Origin: Cellulophaga baltica
Lineage (GTDB): Bacteria > Bacteroidota > Bacteroidia > Flavobacteriales > Flavobacteriaceae
NCBI RefSeq assembly: GCF_900102165.1
Contig: NZ_FNBD01000001.1
Location: forward strand, 125,701-189,700
Reading direction: 5' to 3'
DNA: 64,000 nucleotides
Shown: positions 35,964 through 44,479 of the stretch, piece after piece
Position numbering within the stretch: the first letter of the stretch is position 1
How the letters are laid out: each line of letters begins with the position of its first letter
Position numbers and translations under genes: made by a program
Notes under the pieces: model-generated
The model's database searches: none
Seen by the model: only the letters and a program-made list of their open reading frames with translations
What the model was told of the DNA's origin: nothing

Positions 35964-36692
35964 ATGACAAAATTAAGTGTTAATATAAATAAAATTGCAA
36001 CGTTAAGAAATGCAAGAGGTGGCAATGTGCCAAATTTACTCACTGTTGCCAAAGACATTGAAGAATTCGGGGCTCAGGGAATTACTATTCATCCAAGACC
36101 AGACGAAAGGCATATTAGATATGCCGATGCTCGTGATTTAAAAAATATTGTGACTACAGAATACAATATTGAAGGCAATCCTAATCAGAAATTTATAGAG
36201 TTAGTTTTAGCAATAAAACCCACACAAGTAACACTGGTTCCTGATGCTGAAGATGCGATCACCTCTAATGCCGGATGGGACACTATAAAGCACCAAGACT
36301 TTTTAAAAGAGGTTATCCAAACGTTCAAAAGTAACAATATTAGAACCTCCATATTTGTTGACCCTATAAGTACCATTATAGAACATGCAGCAAAAACAGG
36401 TACAGACCGTATTGAATTATACACCGAAAGCTATGCACATAATTACAGCCTAGCAACAACTGCTGAAGAAAAGGAAGCAGCCATTGCCCCCTTTACAAAA
36501 GCCGCACTCACCGCGAACTCTGTAGGCCTTGGCATAAATGCAGGTCATGATTTAAGCTTGGATAATATACGTTACTTTAAAGAAAACGTTCCTAACTTAT
36601 TAGAAGTATCTATTGGTCATGCCTTGATTTGCGAAGCTTTATATCTTGGAATAGATAATGTGATTAACATGTATTTACACAAATTAAAATAA
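35964..36692 (+). CDS. pdxJ: Pyridoxine 5'-phosphate synthase
   Basis: A 242-residue TIM-barrel enzyme that condenses 1-deoxyxylulose 5-phosphate with 3-amino-2-oxopropyl phosphate to make PNP (vitamin B6). Family motifs: [17 protein letters not shown] (split), [14 protein letters not shown] (about 39-52), [11 protein letters not shown] (about 88), [10 protein letters not shown] (about 150) and [13 protein letters not shown] (about 191). The ATG at 35964 is used rather than an upstream in-frame TTG at 35955. The stop overlaps the next ATG (TAATG). Confidence 0.97.
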   Translation: MTKLSVNINKIATLRNARGGNVPNLLTVAKDIEEFGAQGITIHPRPDERHIRYADARDLKNIVTTEYNIEGNPNQKFIELVLAIKPTQVTLVPDAEDAITSNAGWDTIKHQDFLKEVIQTFKSNNIRTSIFVDPISTIIEHAAKTGTDRIELYTESYAHNYSLATTAEEKEAAIAPFTKAALTANSVGLGINAGHDLSLDNIRYFKENVPNLLEVSIGHALICEALYLGIDNVINMYLHKLK

Positions 36693-37462
36693 TGCAGATA
36701 TTACACTCTCAAATACTAGGCAGCGGCAAGCCCTTAATTATCCTTCATGGATTTTTAGGCATGTCTGACAATTGGAAAACTCTAGGCACCCAGTATTCAG
36801 AAAATGGTTTTGAAGTACACCTTGTTGATCAAAGAAATCATGGAAAAAGCTTTCAATCGGACAGGTTTAATTATGATGTATTAGCGGAAGATTTACTGCA
36901 TTATATGGCGCATCACAAGATTGATAAAACAATCTTACTAGGCCATTCCATGGGTGGTAAAACAGCCATGCTTTTTGCCTGCACCTATCCTGAGAAAGTA
37001 GAAAAATTACTTATTGCAGATATAGCTCCAAAATATTATCCACCACATCACCAAGAAATTATCAACGCGTTAAATGCAATAGACTTAGAAACCTTAAGCT
37101 CTAGAACTGACGCAGACACTGCATTAAAAAAACACATCAGAGATTTTGGGACACGACAATTTCTATTAAAGAATTTGTATTGGAGAGAAAAAGGAAAATT
37201 AGATTTCAGGTTTAACCTGAAGGTATTAAGTGAGCGCATGGAAGAAGTAGGTGAAAACATTAACAACACCGATAGTTACGCTGGTCCTACCCTATTTTTA
37301 CGAGGAGACAGATCTGAATACATTGCCCTTGAAGATTATCCCGAAATAAAAAGGCATTTTCCTGAAGCACAAGTAGCAGAAATAAAAAACGCAGGGCACT
37401 GGCTACATGCCGAAAACCCAAAGCAGTTTTATGAACTTTCATTCGCTTTTATGAAAAATTAA
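36692..37462 (+). CDS. Alpha/beta-fold esterase (YbfF-like)
   Basis: A 256-residue alpha/beta hydrolase. LHGFLGMSDNW (about 18) forms the oxyanion region, the nucleophile Ser is in LLGHSMGGKTAML (about 86), and the catalytic His is in NAGHWLHAENP (about 236). This is closest to the YbfF esterase group by motif spacing. It is cytoplasmic, with no signal peptide. Its ATG overlaps the pdxJ stop by one base, so the two are coupled, although an enzymatic link to vitamin B6 is not evident. The substrate is unknown. Confidence 0.9.
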   Translation: MQILHSQILGSGKPLIILHGFLGMSDNWKTLGTQYSENGFEVHLVDQRNHGKSFQSDRFNYDVLAEDLLHYMAHHKIDKTILLGHSMGGKTAMLFACTYPEKVEKLLIADIAPKYYPPHHQEIINALNAIDLETLSSRTDADTALKKHIRDFGTRQFLLKNLYWREKGKLDFRFNLKVLSERMEEVGENINNTDSYAGPTLFLRGDRSEYIALEDYPEIKRHFPEAQVAEIKNAGHWLHAENPKQFYELSFAFMKN

Positions 37463-37569
37463 AAACAGGTACACTTTTAATTATTTTAAATAATAACTTA
37501 AAACAATATCATTTTATATTCCTAACTTTAATGTACTAAGTACATTTTTAAATTCAAAATCTAACTCTT

Positions 37570-37917
37570 ATGAAATTTATACTCCGAATATTATTAAGCG
37601 CACTGGCGGTAGTTATTTTATCTTATGTATTACCGCATGTAAATGTTGACAGCTTTTTTACGGCAATTATAGTAGCTGTTGTTTTAAGCTTATTAAATTT
37701 CATCGTGAAACCAATTTTAGTCATCCTTACGTTACCGGTCACCATCATTACACTAGGCTTATTCCTCTTGATTATCAATGCAATCATAATCCTATTAGCA
37801 AGCAATTTAATTGGTGGTTTTACGGTAGATGGCGTTTTATGGGCGATACTATTTAGTTTATGCTTATCATTTTTACAATCTATATTATTCTCCTTATTAA
37901 ATGATGACAAGCAATAA
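37570..37917 (+). CDS. Small four-helix membrane protein (Phage_holin_4_2-like family)
   Basis: A 115-residue protein that is almost entirely hydrophobic, with about four transmembrane segments (such as ILRILLSALAVVILSYVLPHV and LSLLNFIVKPILVILTLPVTIITL, each quoted in part). The motif NFIVKPILVILTLPVTIITLG matches the Phage_holin_4_2/4TM family, which is widespread on chromosomes and not evidence of a prophage. Function unknown. It lies between the pdxJ operon and tig. Confidence 0.82.
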   Translation: MKFILRILLSALAVVILSYVLPHVNVDSFFTAIIVAVVLSLLNFIVKPILVILTLPVTIITLGLFLLIINAIIILLASNLIGGFTVDGVLWAILFSLCLSFLQSILFSLLNDDKQ

Positions 37918-37952
37918 GAAGTTATACTTTTGAAATTCAGCAACTTAAAAAG

Positions 37953-37983
37953 TTGGCAGAATTGACAAAATGTAGTACTTTTG
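37953..37983 (+). promoter_or_regulatory. Promoter of tig
   Basis: TTG (37953-37955), a 20-bp spacer and TACTTTTG (37976-37983) form the best Bacteroidota-type -33/-7 promoter in the window. The tig ATG lies 37 bp further on. Confidence 0.75.
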
Positions 37984-38019
37984 CACACCATTTTATTGAA
38001 GTAAAATTAGATATAGAGT

Positions 38020-39342
38020 ATGAATATCACTAAAGAACAGATTGACGAATTAAATGCTGTTGTAAAGGTTGCCGTTACAAAAGATGATTACCAAGACAAG
38101 GTAGAAAGTATTCTTAAAGACTACAGGAAACAAGCAAATATTCCTGGATTCAGAAAAGGACAAGTACCTATGGGTCTTATCAAGAAACAATACGGAAAAG
38201 CCGTATTAGTTGATGAAGTAAACAAATTATTACAAGACAACCTTAATAAGTATCTTACTGAGGAAAAGTTAGATGTTCTTGGTAATCCATTACCAAAACA
38301 ACGTGATAATTTCAATTGGGATGCTGAAGATTTTGAATTCGAATTCGAATTAGGTTTAGCACCTAGTTTTGAAGTAGATTTAAAATCTAAGAAAGCAATC
38401 ACAGAATACAAAATAGTTGCGGATGATAAAATGATCAACGAACAAGTTGAGCGTATTCAGAAGCAATATGGCACACTTACTAGCAAAGCTGAAGTAAGTA
38501 AAAAAGACGAAGTTGTTGGTGTTTTCAAAAATGAAGAAGAAGAAATTGAAAACAAAGCTACCTTAGAAATAAGTACGCTTAAAAGCAAAAAAGCAACAGA
38601 CGCTTTAGTAGGAAGCAAAGTTGGTGATGTTATCACAATCAACACTAAAGGTTTGTTTAGTGAAGATCAAGAATTAGCTTCTGCTTTAGGAATCCAAGCA
38701 GAGAAAGCAGAAAAACTTGCTATCGATGTAACATTCACTATTGAAGAAATTAACGAAAGAGAACCTGCAAAATTAGATCAAGATTTATTTGACAAACTTT
38801 TTGGCAAAGATGTTGTTTCTTCAGAAGAAGAGCTTAAAGCAAAAATCAAAGAAGATTCTGAGCAGCAGTTTGCACAACAAGCAGACCAAAAATTACTGAA
38901 TGATATCACTGAAAATTTCATTGATACTACAAAGTTTGACTTGCCTACAGATTTCTTGAAAAAATGGATCAAATTAACGGGTGAAAAAGTTTTAACAGAC
39001 GAAGAAGCTACTGAAGAGTTTGAAAAATCTGAAAAAGGCTTGCGCTACCAATTAATTGAAGGTAAGATCATTACAGAAAATAAACTTCAAGTTCAGTTTG
39101 ATGAATTAAAAGAATTCTCTAAAGGTTTTATTAAATCTCAAATGGCACAATTTGGCCAAATGAATCCTGCTGAAGAAGAATTAGAAAACATCGCTGGTAG
39201 AGTTTTATCTAACCAAGATGAAGTGAAGCGTTTGTCTGAGCAGTTAATGAGTCAAAAATTATTAACGCTTTACAAAGAAAAAGCAAATCTAAAAACTAAA
39301 GAGGTTACTTACGAAAACTTTGTCAAGGAAGTTTACGGGTAG
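38020..39342 (+). CDS. tig: Trigger factor
   Basis: A 440-residue ribosome-associated chaperone. The N-terminal ribosome-binding signature is present (IPGFRKGQVPMGLIKKQYGK, about 38-57). The following domains are highly charged and helical, as in Tig. The FKBP-like middle domain is divergent, which is usual for Bacteroidota trigger factors. Tig binds nascent chains at the exit tunnel. It starts the classical tig-clpP-clpX arrangement, and a terminator separates it from clpP. Confidence 0.94.
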   Translation: MNITKEQIDELNAVVKVAVTKDDYQDKVESILKDYRKQANIPGFRKGQVPMGLIKKQYGKAVLVDEVNKLLQDNLNKYLTEEKLDVLGNPLPKQRDNFNWDAEDFEFEFELGLAPSFEVDLKSKKAITEYKIVADDKMINEQVERIQKQYGTLTSKAEVSKKDEVVGVFKNEEEEIENKATLEISTLKSKKATDALVGSKVGDVITINTKGLFSEDQELASALGIQAEKAEKLAIDVTFTIEEINEREPAKLDQDLFDKLFGKDVVSSEEELKAKIKEDSEQQFAQQADQKLLNDITENFIDTTKFDLPTDFLKKWIKLTGEKVLTDEEATEEFEKSEKGLRYQLIEGKIITENKLQVQFDELKEFSKGFIKSQMAQFGQMNPAEEELENIAGRVLSNQDEVKRLSEQLMSQKLLTLYKEKANLKTKEVTYENFVKEVYG

Positions 39343-39371
39343 TTTTTGAAAGATAAAATAAGTATCTTTAC

Positions 39372-39405
39372 GGTGTTGGAAACTTGTTTTCAACACCTTT
39401 TTTTT
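39372..39405 (+). terminator. Intrinsic terminator after tig
   Basis: A 12-bp stem, GGTGTTGGAAAC with GTTTTCAACACC (one G-T pair), is followed by eight T. It lies 30 bp after tig and 24 bp before clpP, so clpP may depend on read-through or an embedded promoter. Confidence 0.9.
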
Positions 39406-39429
39406 ATTTAAAAACACATCTAGATATCT

Positions 39430-40110
39430 ATGGATTACGGAAAAGAATTCAAGAACTATGCTATAAAAGACCAAGGTATTAGTAGCATGTATTACGATAA
39501 AATCATGAGTAGCATGTACCCTACAAACATGACTCCTAACATTATAGAAGAACGTCAACTAAATGCAATTGCTATGGACGTATTTTCAAGATTAATGATG
39601 GACAGGATCATATTTTTAGGTACTGGAATAAATGATCAAGTAGCAAACATTGTTCAAGCACAATTATTATTCTTAGAAAGTGCTGATGCATCAAAAGACA
39701 TTCAGATTTATATTAACTCTCCAGGAGGTAGCGTATATGCTGGTTTAGGTATTTACGATACAATGCAATATATAAAGCCTGATGTAGCTACAATTTGTAC
39801 AGGAATGGCAGCATCAATGGGTGCCGTACTTCTATGTGCTGGTGAAAAAGGAAAACGTAGTGGATTAACCCACTCTCGTGTAATGATTCACCAACCAATG
39901 GGTGGCGCTCAAGGACAAGCTAGCGATATTGAAATTACTGCTAGAGAAATTTTAAAGCTTAAAGATGAATTATACGAAATCATCGCTAAGCACTCTAATC
40001 ACGATTTAGAAAAAGTTCGTGATGATAGTGATCGTGACTATTGGATGAAAGCTGATGAAGCTAAAATCTATGGAATGATCGATGAGATTCTTGTAAGAGA
40101 AACAAAGTAA
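39430..40110 (+). CDS. clpP: ATP-dependent Clp protease proteolytic subunit
   Basis: A 226-residue serine peptidase. Ser is in [12 protein letters not shown] (about 122), His in [18 protein letters not shown] (about 147), and [20 protein letters not shown] (about 95) precedes them. The first 35 residues ([14 protein letters not shown] and following) form the propeptide region. It forms a tetradecamer that degrades substrates fed by ClpX, encoded next. It follows the tig terminator closely. Confidence 0.97.
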   Translation: MDYGKEFKNYAIKDQGISSMYYDKIMSSMYPTNMTPNIIEERQLNAIAMDVFSRLMMDRIIFLGTGINDQVANIVQAQLLFLESADASKDIQIYINSPGGSVYAGLGIYDTMQYIKPDVATICTGMAASMGAVLLCAGEKGKRSGLTHSRVMIHQPMGGAQGQASDIEITAREILKLKDELYEIIAKHSNHDLEKVRDDSDRDYWMKADEAKIYGMIDEILVRETK

Positions 40111-40154
40111 TTTCGACAAAATATAAACTACTAAAAACAGTAGTAACATAAAAA

Positions 40155-40193
40155 AGTAAACTAAAACGACCTTTTTAAACGTTTTAGTTTACT
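40155..40193 (+). other. Intercistronic hairpin between clpP and clpX
   Basis: A perfect 14-bp inverted repeat, AGTAAACTAAAACG with CGTTTTAGTTTACT, has an 11-nt loop and ends 15 bp before the clpX ATG. There is no T-run after the 3' arm, so it may act in mRNA processing or stability rather than termination. Confidence 0.75.
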
Positions 40194-40208
40194 AATGGTA
40201 TTAAAATT

Positions 40209-41444
40209 ATGGCAAAAGAAAGTTTAGAATGCTCTTTTTGTGGAAGAAAAAAACCAGAGACGAATTTATTAATCGCTGGTTTAGACGCCCACATATGTGA
40301 CAGATGTATTGAGCAAGCTCATGGCATTGTTGCAGAAGAGTCCAAACAAACTAAAAATGAAGATTTATCTTCAGAATTAGTATTAAAAAAGCCTCTTGAA
40401 ATAAAAGACTTTTTAGACACATTTATCATTGGACAGGAACGCACCAAGAAAGTTATGTCCGTTGCTGTTTACAATCACTATAAACGACTTTTACAACCTT
40501 CTTCGAAAGAAGATGATGTAGAAATCCAGAAGAGTAACATTATCATGGTGGGCCAGACAGGAACTGGTAAAACATTAATGGCTAAGACAATTGCCAAAAT
40601 GCTTAATGTTCCTTTGGCTATTGTGGATGCAACCGTCCTTACAGAAGCTGGTTATGTTGGTGAAGATGTCGAAAGTATCTTAACGAGACTTTTACAAGCT
40701 GCTGATTATAACTTAGAAAAAGCAGAGCGCGGTATTGTATTTATTGATGAAATTGATAAAATTGCTCGTAAAAGCGACAACCCATCTATCACAAGAGATG
40801 TTTCTGGCGAAGGAGTACAACAAGGCTTGCTAAAATTATTGGAAGGAACTGTTGTTAACGTTCCACCTAAAGGAGGCCGTAAGCATCCAGATCAAAAATT
40901 TATAGAGGTCAACACTGAAAACATTCTTTTCATTGCTGGTGGTGCTTTTGATGGTATTGAGCGCGCAATTAACAAGCGTTTAAACATGCAATCTATTGGC
41001 TATAGTGCTTCTAAAAATGAAGACAGACCAGATGAAAACAATATTTTACAATATATTATCCCTAGAGATTTAAAAGAATTTGGTTTAATCCCTGAAATCA
41101 TTGGTAGACTTCCGGTATTAACTCACATGAATCCTCTTGACACAAAAACCTTGAGAGCCATCTTAACAGAACCTAAGAATGCCATTATAAAACAATATGA
41201 AAAGTTGTTTAAAATGGATGACGTTACACTTACGGTTACCGAGGATGCCTTAAACTATATTGTAGAGAAAGCCATTGAATACAAGCTTGGCGCACGTGGT
41301 TTACGCTCTTTATGCGAAGCTATTTTTACAGATGCAATGTTTGAATTACCTAGCAGTGATGAAAAACAATTAAAAGTATCTAAATCGTACGCAGAGAAAA
41401 AACTATCGTTTGATACAATCAAAAAATTAAAAGCAGTTTCTTAA
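40209..41444 (+). CDS. clpX: ATP-dependent Clp protease ATP-binding subunit
   Basis: A 411-residue AAA+ unfoldase. The N-terminal zinc-binding domain has two CxxC pairs (CSFCGRKKP and ICDRCIEQ, residues 8-37). The Walker A motif is [13 protein letters not shown] (about 115), Walker B is [12 protein letters not shown] (about 180), and the sensor/arginine region [16 protein letters not shown] is near 370. It unfolds substrates for ClpP. Its last codons carry one arm of a bidirectional terminator, and its stop overlaps the convergent minus-strand gene by 4 bp. Confidence 0.98.
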   Translation: MAKESLECSFCGRKKPETNLLIAGLDAHICDRCIEQAHGIVAEESKQTKNEDLSSELVLKKPLEIKDFLDTFIIGQERTKKVMSVAVYNHYKRLLQPSSKEDDVEIQKSNIIMVGQTGTGKTLMAKTIAKMLNVPLAIVDATVLTEAGYVGEDVESILTRLLQAADYNLEKAERGIVFIDEIDKIARKSDNPSITRDVSGEGVQQGLLKLLEGTVVNVPPKGGRKHPDQKFIEVNTENILFIAGGAFDGIERAINKRLNMQSIGYSASKNEDRPDENNILQYIIPRDLKEFGLIPEIIGRLPVLTHMNPLDTKTLRAILTEPKNAIIKQYEKLFKMDDVTLTVTEDALNYIVEKAIEYKLGARGLRSLCEAIFTDAMFELPSSDEKQLKVSKSYAEKKLSFDTIKKLKAVS

Positions 41445-41462
41445 TCTTGAAACTGCTTTTTT
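41431..41462. terminator. Bidirectional terminator spanning the clpX stop codon
   Basis: A 10-bp stem, AAGCAGTTTC (41431-41440) with GAAACTGCTT (41449-41458), has an 8-nt loop, then TTTTTT on plus and an A/T-rich run on minus. One arm codes for the C-terminus of ClpX and the other for the C-terminus of the opposite gene. Confidence 0.88.
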
Positions 41463-41986
41463 ATAACTTTATCAAGCAACTCTAAGCAGACTTGCTTGAT
41501 AATTTTTTCGTCTGAATACAGTTCATGTCCAAAACCTGAAGCTTCAGTAACGGAAATATCTAAATTATCTCCCCATTCTTTTTCTGGCCTATATTGATCA
41601 TTGGCTCCAAATACTAATTTGAACGGAAAATTAGGTTTCATTTTTTCAAAACGTACTCTTGTTGGAGATATGGCATGTAAGGATTTTACAGGCAATCCTT
41701 GCAATCCCGCTTTATACACAATAGTACCACCGGTACTAAAAGCCAAATAATGACTTGGAATTATTTCTCTTTTTAACAAATGAGCCACAGCTGTTTCTAT
41801 ACCACCATTTACAAACTCATGATGTAAAGATTCTTGATTCTCTACCACCAAATTTATATTAGCCAGTTCTTGACAATCATAGAAGACAATATCAAAATGC
41901 TGCTGAAGGTATCCTAAATAGGACGTAATCCACTGTCCTTTCTTGGTGCCCCACATATCAGAGACTATTACTAATCTTTCTGCCAT
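41441..41986 (-). CDS. Small alpha/beta-hydrolase-like protein, function unknown
   Basis: A 181-residue cytoplasmic protein. [17 protein letters not shown] at the start and [16 protein letters not shown] (about 77) are laid out like an alpha/beta hydrolase with a nucleophile-elbow-like segment, but the Ser-containing elbow FSTGG lacks the usual GxSxG. Residues [10 protein letters not shown] near 150 could supply the histidine. I do not recognise a named family. It is convergent with clpX, overlaps it by 4 bp and shares its terminator. It lies upstream of nothing else on this strand, so it is a single gene. Confidence 0.7.
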   Translation of the reverse strand: MAERLVIVSDMWGTKKGQWITSYLGYLQQHFDIVFYDCQELANINLVVENQESLHHEFVNGGIETAVAHLLKREIIPSHYLAFSTGGTIVYKAGLQGLPVKSLHAISPTRVRFEKMKPNFPFKLVFGANDQYRPEKEWGDNLDISVTEASGFGHELYSDEKIIKQVCLELLDKVIKKQFQD

Positions 41987-42058
41987 AATTATAGTTAATT
42001 TTTATTGATTGGTTAGTTATTACAATAAATGCTACTCTAAAACGGAAGAAAAACTATT

Positions 42059-43573
42059 TTATTGGTTCATCCCTAATAATTCCTCAACATAATCTCTTTT
42101 ATTAGACAACCTAGGAATCTTGTGCTGTCCTCCCAATTTATCTTTCAATTTCAACCAATCATAAAACAAATTTTCCCGAGCCACATGTACCTTAGGCATT
42201 TTCAAGGTAATATTATTATAGCGCTTTGCTTCGTAATCTGAGTTAAGAGACTTTAAAGCATTATCTAAGATTTCTGTAAAATAAGCGACCTCTTTTGGCG
42301 GTTTTCTAAATTCGATAATCCACTCATGCCCCCCTTTCTCTGTGCCCGCCATGAAGATAGGCCCCGCAGTATAATCCTTTATTTCTGAATCAGTCTTCAT
42401 ACACGTATTACGCAGCGCTTCCTCCGCATTTTCTATAATTAACTCCTCACCAAACACATTAATATGATGTTTTGTTCTCCCTGTAACTTTAATGCGGTAC
42501 GGACTAATAGATGTGAACTTTATAGTATCCCCTATTTTGTAACGCCACAAACCAGCATTGGTAGTTATAATTATAGCGTAATTCTTGTTCTTTTGCACTT
42601 CCCAAAGCGGTACAATTTTCTGCTCCTCATCGTAATACGTATCCATGGCAATAAACTCATAAAAGATACCATAGTCTAACATTAATAAGAGCTCATCAGA
42701 ATTGTTTCGATCTTGTATTGCAAAGAACCCTTCAGACGCATTATATATTTCGTAATAATTGAAACTTTTTCGAGGTAATAGTTTTTTATATTGTTCCTTG
42801 TATGGATTAAAACTAACCCCGCCATGAAAGTAGACTTCTAAATTCTCCCAAACTTGAAAAAGATGATCCTTACCCGTATCTTTTATCACATTATTTAACA
42901 AAACAAGCATCCACGAAGGCACTCCCGCAAGGGAGGTAACATTCTCTTGCGTACTTTCTTTGATAATAGCCTTTAACTTAGACTCCCATTCACTCATTAG
43001 AGAAACCTTATTACTAGGTGTACTACTAAGTTCTGCCCAGAAAGGCATATTATCTATTAATATGGCAGACAGGTCCCCAAAGAACGTACCATTATCCTCG
43101 TAGAGCTCTTTACTCCCTCCTAAGCGCAAACTTTTACCCGTAAACAATTGAGAATTTTCATTATTATTCAAATACAAACAAAGTAAATCTTTACCCGATT
43201 TATAGTGGCAATCTTCTAAAGCTTCTGTACTTACCGGAATAAATTTGCTTTTAGCATTGGTAGTACCACTGCTCTTTGCAAACCATTTAATTCCTGTAGG
43301 CCAAAAAATATTCTGCTCCCCTCTGCGTGTACGCTCAATATCAGGTTCCATTTCCTCATAAGAAGTTACAGGCACTCTGCTTGCAAAAGTCCTATAACTT
43401 AATATAGAACCAAATTCATGCTTCCTCCCTATTTCCGTATCTTTTGCAAAAGATAACAGCTGCATCAACACTTCTTGCTGCACTTCTTCTGGGTATTTTA
43501 AAAAAAGTTCTATCTGATGATAGCGCTTTTTCAATAGCCAAGAAGCAATAGAATTAAATAATGGTATTGACAT
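42059..43573 (-). CDS. GH3-family acyl-adenylating protein
   Basis: A 504-residue protein of the GH3 auxin-responsive-promoter family, an ANL-type adenylating fold. The nucleotide-binding motif FAKSSGTTNAKSKFIPVS (about 98) and YNASEGFFAIQD (about 277) match plant GH3 motif 1 and motif 2, and WRYKIGDTIKFTSISPYRIKVTGR (split, about 345) matches motif 3. Plant members conjugate jasmonate or auxin to amino acids. Bacterial members are common in Bacteroidota with unknown acid and amine substrates. It is a single-gene unit on the minus strand, divergent from the DUF2797 gene. Confidence 0.9.
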   Translation of the reverse strand: MSIPLFNSIASWLLKKRYHQIELFLKYPEEVQQEVLMQLLSFAKDTEIGRKHEFGSILSYRTFASRVPVTSYEEMEPDIERTRRGEQNIFWPTGIKWFAKSSGTTNAKSKFIPVSTEALEDCHYKSGKDLLCLYLNNNENSQLFTGKSLRLGGSKELYEDNGTFFGDLSAILIDNMPFWAELSSTPSNKVSLMSEWESKLKAIIKESTQENVTSLAGVPSWMLVLLNNVIKDTGKDHLFQVWENLEVYFHGGVSFNPYKEQYKKLLPRKSFNYYEIYNASEGFFAIQDRNNSDELLLMLDYGIFYEFIAMDTYYDEEQKIVPLWEVQKNKNYAIIITTNAGLWRYKIGDTIKFTSISPYRIKVTGRTKHHINVFGEELIIENAEEALRNTCMKTDSEIKDYTAGPIFMAGTEKGGHEWIIEFRKPPKEVAYFTEILDNALKSLNSDYEAKRYNNITLKMPKVHVARENLFYDWLKLKDKLGGQHKIPRLSNKRDYVEELLGMNQ

Positions 43574-43681
43574 TTTAGGTATCTTTAAGCCTTAATTAGT
43601 TTCATTAATTTGAGTTTAACAATTTAAGAAATCGTTTTAAACTTTAAGGTTTTCGATTAAAAATTTACAGAGAAATATTTT

Positions 43682-44479
43682 ATGCAGTACCAAGGTGTTT
43701 TACAAAAAATGCAAACAGAAATAGGGCAGCCTATTCAATATTATATGCTATTTGAGAATGATTTTCTCAATGTCAATCAAATCTTAAACAAAGAAGTTAC
43801 GATTAGCTTTATAAAATACCAGTGTTTAAACTGCAAACTTGACAAGCCCATTTACCGTCAAGGCTTTTGCAAGAGTTGTTTTTTTGATATTCCTTCTGCG
43901 GGAGATTGGATTATGCGTCCAGAATTAAGTACAGCACATTTAGACCAAGAAGACAGAGATCTTGCCTACGAAAAGAAAGTACAATTACAACCTCATATTG
44001 TCTATTTAGCCAACTCTAGCAACGTTAAAGTAGGTGTAACAAGAAAATCTCAAGTTCCCACGCGTTGGATTGACCAAGGCGCGCATGAAGCCATTGAAAT
44101 TGTAGAAGTACCCAACCGCTATTTAGCCGGAATAACCGAGGTTGCTTTAAAAAATTATGTTGGCGATAAAACCAACTGGAGAACCATGCTTAAGAATGAA
44201 ATAGCAGATGAGGATCTTATTGAATGGCGGAACAAGCTCAAGCAATACATCCCAGAGGAGGCCTTACCGTATTTTATAACATCTAACACAGAAACTCATT
44301 TAAATTTCCCGGTTTCTCAATATCCTAAAAAAGTAAAAAGCCTTAACCTCAGCAAAACTCCAACTTTCACTGGAACTTTGATTGGGATTAAAGGCCAATA
44401 CTTAATATTTTCAGACGACACTGTTTTTAATGTCCGCAGTAATGAAGGACTTTATGTCTCACTAACGATTAATTATTAG
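43682..44479 (+). CDS. DUF2797 protein with zinc-finger-like cluster
   Basis: A 265-residue cytoplasmic protein. Two CxxC pairs, QCLNCKLDKPIYRQGFCKSC (about 56-75), form a likely zinc ribbon. They are followed by the DUF2797 core with LQPHIVYLANSSNVKVGVTRK (split, about 102), whose GVTRK pattern resembles a GIY-YIG-like fold. Function unknown. The 3' end overlaps the convergent AsmA-like gene by 11 bp. Confidence 0.86.
   Translation: MQYQGVLQKMQTEIGQPIQYYMLFENDFLNVNQILNKEVTISFIKYQCLNCKLDKPIYRQGFCKSCFFDIPSAGDWIMRPELSTAHLDQEDRDLAYEKKVQLQPHIVYLANSSNVKVGVTRKSQVPTRWIDQGAHEAIEIVEVPNRYLAGITEVALKNYVGDKTNWRTMLKNEIADEDLIEWRNKLKQYIPEEALPYFITSNTETHLNFPVSQYPKKVKSLNLSKTPTFTGTLIGIKGQYLIFSDDTVFNVRSNEGLYVSLTINY

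Noticed and set aside
37570-37917. Possible prophage remnant because of the holin-like protein
   Set aside because: The 4TM holin-like family is common on chromosomes, and no other phage gene, integrase or attachment site is near.
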